The notes under the pieces were generated by a model that made no database searches, was not told the origin of the DNA, and saw nothing but the letters and a program-made list of their open reading frames with translations. From Bacteroidales bacterium M6 (GTDB lineage: Bacteria > Bacteroidota > Bacteroidia > Bacteroidales > Muribaculaceae), in contig LUJQ01000021.1 in assembly GCA_001689485.1 (NCBI GenBank), positions 159,056 through 223,055 of the forward strand: a stretch of DNA of 64,000 nt, in the 5' to 3' direction. Made by a program: the position numbers and the translations under genes. This document shows positions 59,229 through 64,000 of the stretch, piece after piece. The first letter of the stretch is position 1. The number at the start of each line of letters is the position of its first letter.

Positions 59229-61073
59229 TTACCACCCGTAGTTCTGCCATTTCTTACCTGTTTTCTCCTCAAGGGTGCGGACTTCGTCCAGAGGGATGGG
59301 GAGGAAATGCCATTTGGCCTCATAGGAAAGCTTGCTCGGCATAGAGCCGTCGCTGCCTACCAGGAAGCGTTCGTAGCTGTAGCGGATACCGCTGCGGGTC
59401 ACCTTCATGCCGGTGGTATATTTCTCACACTCGATGTTTTCCTCATTGGCAGTCCAGCGGCGGTTGTCGAAGAAACGGTGTTCTTCAAACACAAATTCGG
59501 TGCGGCGCTCTTTGCGCAGCATCAGGCGTGCCAGGTCGCGGTCGCCCTTGGGGTCGAGGTCTACCTCGGGGGCAAAACCGGCACGGTGACGCACCTCGTT
59601 AATCAGGCGCATGGCTGTGGGCAGGTCACCCTTCTCCACGGCAGCCTCGGCATAGTTGAGCATAACCTCGGCAAAACGGAAATATACCCATGCCCCGTCA
59701 GCCGACCGTTTGTTGGCACAGCTGTACCACTGACGGAATTTGTTGTTGTAATAACCAGTACGCGTATAGTTGCGGGCATTGTCGCGCAACTCGCAGTTGC
59801 CGCCGGAATAGGTGGTGACGGTTGAACGGGCATCACCAACATATACAGTCGAACCGTTGTGGATGCACACCGCCTCGAAACGGAGGTCGCGGTCGCGGAA
59901 AGGCGCTGTCTCACGATAACCCGACACATTGCCGTTGTCATCCTTTTCAGGAGTAAGCGCATAACCCGATTCAAGATTGAAATTCGGTTTCAGATGCTGT
60001 TCGTCAAGGTAAGGCTGATAGTAGTCGAGCACGTTTTTACCTGTGGAGAGCACGTCAAAACAGTCGACAAGCTCCTGTGTCGGCACGGTTCCGGCACGGT
60101 AGTTGTTCTGAATCGGCATGCCCCAAACCCAATAGTTAGGCTGGTTCGGCGCCTCAGGACGCCCCACCATTATTCGTTCGCACTCAACAGGGTAACCCGG
60201 CGAGCCTACAAAAAGCTCGGCATATGCGCTGTTGTAGTGATCGTCCTGAAGGTCGGTGTAGAGCTTGAAACCGTTGGCAACAAGCAGATCGTAAACCTTT
60301 TTGTTCTTATCATATGCATATTGCCAGAGATCTTCGCCATGGCAATAAAGTTTCGAAGCCGCGAAAAGCGAAGCCTGCGATATGATGGCACATGCGGTGC
60401 CACGGGTCATACGGTTACGCTCGCTCAGGTTGGCCAGACGCCAGGGCACCTCGTTGTTATCAAGCGCTTCCTCGCAGTCATCCACGCATGCCTGAAGCAC
60501 TTTCCAGGCCGGTTGCTTGGGATATTCCGCGAAATCGGATTCAAATTCAGGAACATCAAGGATGATGGGGATGTCGCCATACCATTTTACAAGAAGCAGG
60601 TAATAATAGGCGCGGAGAATTTTGGCTTCCGCTATCATACGCGACCTTGCCGCCTCGTTACGCACAGCCGCCGTGGGTATGTTCTCAAGGAACATGTTCA
60701 CTTTGCGGATTGCACGCCAGTAGCCTTCCCAGTAACGGTCGTCGAAACCATCCATATAATGGTGGTCGAAGATATTTTCCTCGGCATTCCCCTGCCCTTT
60801 ATAGGCAAGGACGGGGCCTACACCCTCCACATCGTCGCAACTCCAGCCGTCATCGCTCAGAGCCGAAGGAAGGTTGTCGAACCAATAGTAATTCACATGT
60901 TTTTTCGGTATTTGGTCAAATGCCGATGACAGGAACGATTCGGTGTAATCGGCATTGCTCCATACCTCATCCATCGTCAGTCGTCCGTCGGGGGTGATGT
61001 CGAGATCATCGGCACAGGAGCCTAAGCCGAATGCCATCACCGCCATTGGTATATATTTTATGAACTTGTTCAT
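59229..61073 (-). CDS. SusD/RagB-family outer-membrane lipoprotein (pair 1)
   Basis: A 614-residue SusD-like lipoprotein with lipobox Cys20 (MAFGLGSC), helix motifs AIRKVNMFLENI and AEAKILRAYYYLLLVKWYGDIPII, and the C-terminal block WVYFRFAEVMLNYAEAAVEK with RMRLINEVRHRAGF-type sequence and RKERRTEFVFEEHRFFDNRRW. It follows SusC1 with a 135-base gap holding a palindromic repeat, and leads 32 bases into SusC2. Two unlike SusCD pairs in one operon suggest two uptake specificities for one substrate class. Confidence 0.95.
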   Translation of the reverse strand: MNKFIKYIPMAVMAFGLGSCADDLDITPDGRLTMDEVWSNADYTESFLSSAFDQIPKKHVNYYWFDNLPSALSDDGWSCDDVEGVGPVLAYKGQGNAEENIFDHHYMDGFDDRYWEGYWRAIRKVNMFLENIPTAAVRNEAARSRMIAEAKILRAYYYLLLVKWYGDIPIILDVPEFESDFAEYPKQPAWKVLQACVDDCEEALDNNEVPWRLANLSERNRMTRGTACAIISQASLFAASKLYCHGEDLWQYAYDKNKKVYDLLVANGFKLYTDLQDDHYNSAYAELFVGSPGYPVECERIMVGRPEAPNQPNYWVWGMPIQNNYRAGTVPTQELVDCFDVLSTGKNVLDYYQPYLDEQHLKPNFNLESGYALTPEKDDNGNVSGYRETAPFRDRDLRFEAVCIHNGSTVYVGDARSTVTTYSGGNCELRDNARNYTRTGYYNNKFRQWYSCANKRSADGAWVYFRFAEVMLNYAEAAVEKGDLPTAMRLINEVRHRAGFAPEVDLDPKGDRDLARLMLRKERRTEFVFEEHRFFDNRRWTANEENIECEKYTTGMKVTRSGIRYSYERFLVGSDGSMPSKLSYEAKWHFLPIPLDEVRTLEEKTGKKWQNYGW

Positions 61074-61114
61074 TTCTTTGTTTTATATTGTTTTTAGAAA
61101 TCATGTCTGCCCTT

Positions 61115-61190
61115 TGTAGAGACGGGATAGCATCCCGTCTCACAGATAGCATCCCGTCTCACAGAATCCATCCACAGAATCCGTCTCACA
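61115..61190. repeat. Palindromic repeat, copy 2, with tandem partial duplications
   Basis: TAGAGACGGGATAGCATCCCGTCTCA repeats the core of the copy at 54497. The 19-base unit GATAGCATCCCGTCTCACA occurs twice in tandem (61126-61144, 61145-61163), followed by two shortened units (GAATCCATCCACA, GAATCCGTCTCACA). This lies in the gap between SusC1 and SusD1 and could lower or stabilise expression of the downstream genes. Confidence 0.75.
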
Positions 61191-61208
61191 GATTCCTATC
61201 TCCCACCT

Positions 61209-64000
61209 TTAAAACTCCACATTCAGCCCGAAGCTCCATGTGCGCATAACCGGGTAGTCGAGGATATTTTTCTGTTCGGGGTCGAAACTGTCGGTGTGAA
61301 GATGCTGCCAGGTGTAAAGGTTATCACCCGAGGCATACACGCGCACCTTGCTCATCCCGGCCTTGCGGCTTATACGGGTGGGAAGTGTATATCCGATTTC
61401 GGCATTCTTCAAGCGTGTGTAGCTGGCATCCATGATATAATAGTCGTTTTTGACGTGGCTGACCGAACCGGAGTTGGCCAGACGGGGATGGGTGATTTTC
61501 TCACCCGCCAGGTAACGCTGTTCGTTCCAACGCCCGTCGACCATATCGGGATAGTATTTCGACCCTTCCTCTTCAAAGATACCGCGACCCGAATAATATT
61601 TCGAATATTTGCCTGTGCCTTGGAAAAGGATGGAGAAATCAAATCCCCTGAACTGCGCGGCGAGGTTCACCCCATAATTTATTTTCGGCAACATATTGGA
61701 ATAGCCGATAGGCGCCATGTCACGGTCGTTGATAATACCGTCACCGTTAAGGTCTTTGTAGATAAAGTCGCCTGGCTGCGGTGTGCCGCCGCCGGTTTCA
61801 TATTTCAGATTCATATCGGCAATCTGCTCCTTTGAATTGAAGAAGCCCGAACCATCCTGCCCGGTTGCCGGGTTGACCGAACGGTCAATCAGATAGCCCC
61901 AATCCTGACCGAGCGAATAACCTGTGGTGCGGGTGCGGTATGCATAATCTTCACCCAGCAACGCCTCGTCGGCCTCGACAACCTTGTTGGAGTTATATGA
62001 GAAGTTACCTCCTACGCTCACCCAGAAATCATTCTTTATGGGTATGCGGTAGTTGGCCGAAAGTTCGTAGCCCTGGTTCTTTACCTTACCCATGTTAAGG
62101 CGTGGCACTTGGTTCTTGTCAAGACCTGAAAGAATCGGCACCGTGTTGCGTGAAATCAGGATATCGCTACGGTTCTCGATATAATAGTCAAACGTAAGGT
62201 CGAGGTTATTGAACAGCGTCAGGTCAACTGCATAATTCTGCTTCCATGCAGTTTCCCAATGGATATTGGGATTGCCGAGCATACGGATTTCGATTTTCCC
62301 TCCGTTTCCGAGCGAGGGGATATTCGACGGGTGGTAGGCATGCTCGATTTTGTCGAGATAGAGGAAGCGGTCGGATCCGAGACCGTCGTTACCGACCTTA
62401 CCAACCGAAGCGCGGAGCTTCATCTTGGTAAGGATGTTGTTATAGCGAAGCTGCTCCATGAATTTCTCGTTGCTTACAACCCAGCCTGCCGAGAATGCCG
62501 GGAAGAAACCGAAGCGGTGTCCCGGGGCGAACTGCTCGGTGCCGTTGTAACCTATATTTACTTCGGCAAGATAGCGGGAATCGAAAGCGTAAGTGGCACG
62601 GGCGGCCATACCGATCATATTGAAAGGAATCTCACCACCCACATTCTCACGCAAATCACGCTGGAACATGACCATACCGGTCACGGCATGCTTGTCGGCA
62701 AACGTGCGGTTATAGTTGGCCTGCACCTGCATGTTGAGGAACCACCAGCTACCAGTTGAGCGGTTCAGCGAAATCTGGTCATCCTCTTCATTGTCGCCGT
62801 CGAAGGTATAAATCGGATGGGCGATGTAATTGTCGCCGCTTGCTGTTGTAAGGCCGTCGGGCAGATTTATGATATAATCATTCCCGTCGACTTTCACTGC
62901 CGTAGGCTTGCGGTCGAACTTGTATGTCACGAATCCTTTCAATGCGGTATTCCGGTTTCGGCCTCGCGATTCGAACGAAACTATCCCGCGCAGGCTCAAG
63001 CCCTTGGTCAGGCGTTCCAAATCAACATTGAGGGTTGCTATGGCATTGAGGCCCGAACGTGTTTCAAGCATATAGCCGCTGCGGTTCATATTACCGTAGC
63101 CGCTCTGAAGCGTCTGCACGGGGTCGTGTACAACCTGGCCTGCACGCACCGGGTGAACAAACACATTGCCCGATTCGTCAGTACCGTCGCCACGCACATA
63201 CATCCCCGCCTGGGTCAGAGGGCCGGGCGAAGTGGTACGTGCCGTTATCGCATCGCCCCACACGGTGCTGTTGTCGCCGTTAGTGCCGTTCACCTTCTCG
63301 ATATATGATGAAACATCGAGCGAAGCCTTAACAATCGGGGAGAAAGTATAGTCGATATTGGCGCGGAGGTTGTAGCGGTTCATCTTGGCCTGCGAGTCAT
63401 AACCGAGCTGTTTGGATGACTCTGTGTTATACATACCGCCTTGGTAAACATAACCTGCGTTTACGAAATACTGCAGTTTGTCACTGCCGCCCGACACATT
63501 CACATTGGCCTGCACCATCGAGGAATGATCCTTGAAATAGATGTCAGCCCAGTCTGTGTTGGGATACCAGTAACGTAGCGCCGGATTTTCGGGGCCGTTA
63601 CCGTCGCGCCACATATCGAACAAGGCGATTTCATAATCCTCGAACTCGGCACCTGCACCTTCGTTGGCTCGGGCCTCGTTAAGCAGGCGGGCATAATCCC
63701 ACGAGTTACGGTGGTAAGGCTGGCGTGCAAACGACTGCAATGAATAACGCACCGTAGCGTTAACCGACATCGCACCCTTCTCACCACGCTTGGTGGTGAT
63801 GAGGATTACACCGTTGGCACCACGGACACCGAACACGGCTGTTGCCGATGCATCCTTAAGCACGCTGATGGTCTCGATCTCGTTAGCGTCGATTTCACGT
63901 ATGGTTTCACGGGGAATCCCGTCGACCAGGATAAGGGGCTTGGTTTCATTCGAAGTGGCGGCACCGCGCAGGTACATCTCCACCTCGTCCTTACCGGGGG
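61209..64000 (-). CDS. SusC/RagA-family TonB-linked outer-membrane transporter (pair 1), 5' end beyond window
   Basis: TonB-dependent importer, at least 929 residues. The visible part begins in the plug domain (GKDEVEMYLRGAATSNE, then LILVDGIPRETIREIDANEI and VLKDASATAVFGVRGANGVI), followed by the barrel and the terminal strand RTWSFGLNVEF. The signal peptide, TonB box and any N-terminal domain lie beyond the right edge; the internal ATG at 63983 is not the start. It is the first visible gene of the PUL, and transcription enters from the right. Confidence 0.95.
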   Translation of the reverse strand, partial: PGKDEVEMYLRGAATSNETKPLILVDGIPRETIREIDANEIETISVLKDASATAVFGVRGANGVILITTKRGEKGAMSVNATVRYSLQSFARQPYHRNSWDYARLLNEARANEGAGAEFEDYEIALFDMWRDGNGPENPALRYWYPNTDWADIYFKDHSSMVQANVNVSGGSDKLQYFVNAGYVYQGGMYNTESSKQLGYDSQAKMNRYNLRANIDYTFSPIVKASLDVSSYIEKVNGTNGDNSTVWGDAITARTTSPGPLTQAGMYVRGDGTDESGNVFVHPVRAGQVVHDPVQTLQSGYGNMNRSGYMLETRSGLNAIATLNVDLERLTKGLSLRGIVSFESRGRNRNTALKGFVTYKFDRKPTAVKVDGNDYIINLPDGLTTASGDNYIAHPIYTFDGDNEEDDQISLNRSTGSWWFLNMQVQANYNRTFADKHAVTGMVMFQRDLRENVGGEIPFNMIGMAARATYAFDSRYLAEVNIGYNGTEQFAPGHRFGFFPAFSAGWVVSNEKFMEQLRYNNILTKMKLRASVGKVGNDGLGSDRFLYLDKIEHAYHPSNIPSLGNGGKIEIRMLGNPNIHWETAWKQNYAVDLTLFNNLDLTFDYYIENRSDILISRNTVPILSGLDKNQVPRLNMGKVKNQGYELSANYRIPIKNDFWVSVGGNFSYNSNKVVEADEALLGEDYAYRTRTTGYSLGQDWGYLIDRSVNPATGQDGSGFFNSKEQIADMNLKYETGGGTPQPGDFIYKDLNGDGIINDRDMAPIGYSNMLPKINYGVNLAAQFRGFDFSILFQGTGKYSKYYSGRGIFEEEGSKYYPDMVDGRWNEQRYLAGEKITHPRLANSGSVSHVKNDYYIMDASYTRLKNAEIGYTLPTRISRKAGMSKVRVYASGDNLYTWQHLHTDSFDPEQKNILDYPVMRTWSFGLNVEF

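Noticed and set aside
61126..61190. Tandem GATAGCATCCCGTCTCACA units as a CRISPR remnant
   Set aside because: Units are contiguous without spacers and derive from the palindromic repeat also found at 54497.
1..64000. CRISPR arrays, tRNA, rRNA, phage or conjugative genes
   Set aside because: No regularly spaced direct repeats, cloverleaf sequences, rRNA signatures or characteristic protein families were found on reading.

Overview
The window looks like a chromosomal segment of a Bacteroidales bacterium, most likely a gut Muribaculaceae-type organism. The evidence is SusC/SusD pairs, T9SS-type C-terminal sorting domains, the DUF5683-MltD pair, a yceD-rpmF-fabH-era-der order, TamB, MtaB-LpxL-GT2 synteny, and promoters of the Bacteroidetes form TTTG-N19-20-TAnnTTTG. 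GC content is moderate. No rRNA, tRNA, CRISPR array, transposase or phage gene was seen. Family assignments come from reading motifs; no database was searched.

Layout. 1-3.5 kb: housekeeping block on the minus strand (yceD, rpmF, fabH, era, start of der). 3.5-4.7 kb: AT-rich spacer with inverted repeats, then a C_GCAxxG_C_C protein. 4.8-7.7 kb: ABC transporter operon with its own GntR/YtrA-type repressor gene and a candidate operator. 7.7-8.2 kb: spacer with a possible 19-codon ORF and a strong terminator. 8.2-16.0 kb: a 2598-residue secreted subtilisin-like protease. 16.2-18.1 kb: sialate O-acetylesterase. 18.2-25.8 kb: plus-strand run DUF5683, mltD, serB, mtaB, lpxL-like, GT2. 26-30 kb: GlsB-like membrane protein, DEAD-box helicase with DbpA domain, lipoprotein, SRPBCC protein, pyrE. 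30-35.8 kb: TamB, a small outer-membrane barrel, ferritin. 35.9-46 kb: surface-glycan cluster with six GT2/GT4-type glycosyltransferases, a pyruvyltransferase fusion and an EptA-like phosphoethanolamine transferase, split into two divergent arms by a symmetric promoter. 46-47 kb: gene-free region with a nested palindrome. 47-64 kb: a polysaccharide-utilisation locus on the minus strand (SusC, SusD, SusC, SusD, GH71/99-like enzyme, two CBM-like secreted paralogues), interrupted by one plus-strand gene that resembles a Fic protein without its Fic core.

The least explained items are: a roughly 185-bp hairpin-forming repeat with terminal inverted repeats, present twice, each copy abutting a start codon in the same orientation; the core-less Fic-like gene whose promoter overlaps a 39-bp palindrome, with two related hairpins behind it; a perfectly symmetric divergent promoter in the glycosyltransferase cluster; and the nested palindrome at 46.2-46.6 kb.
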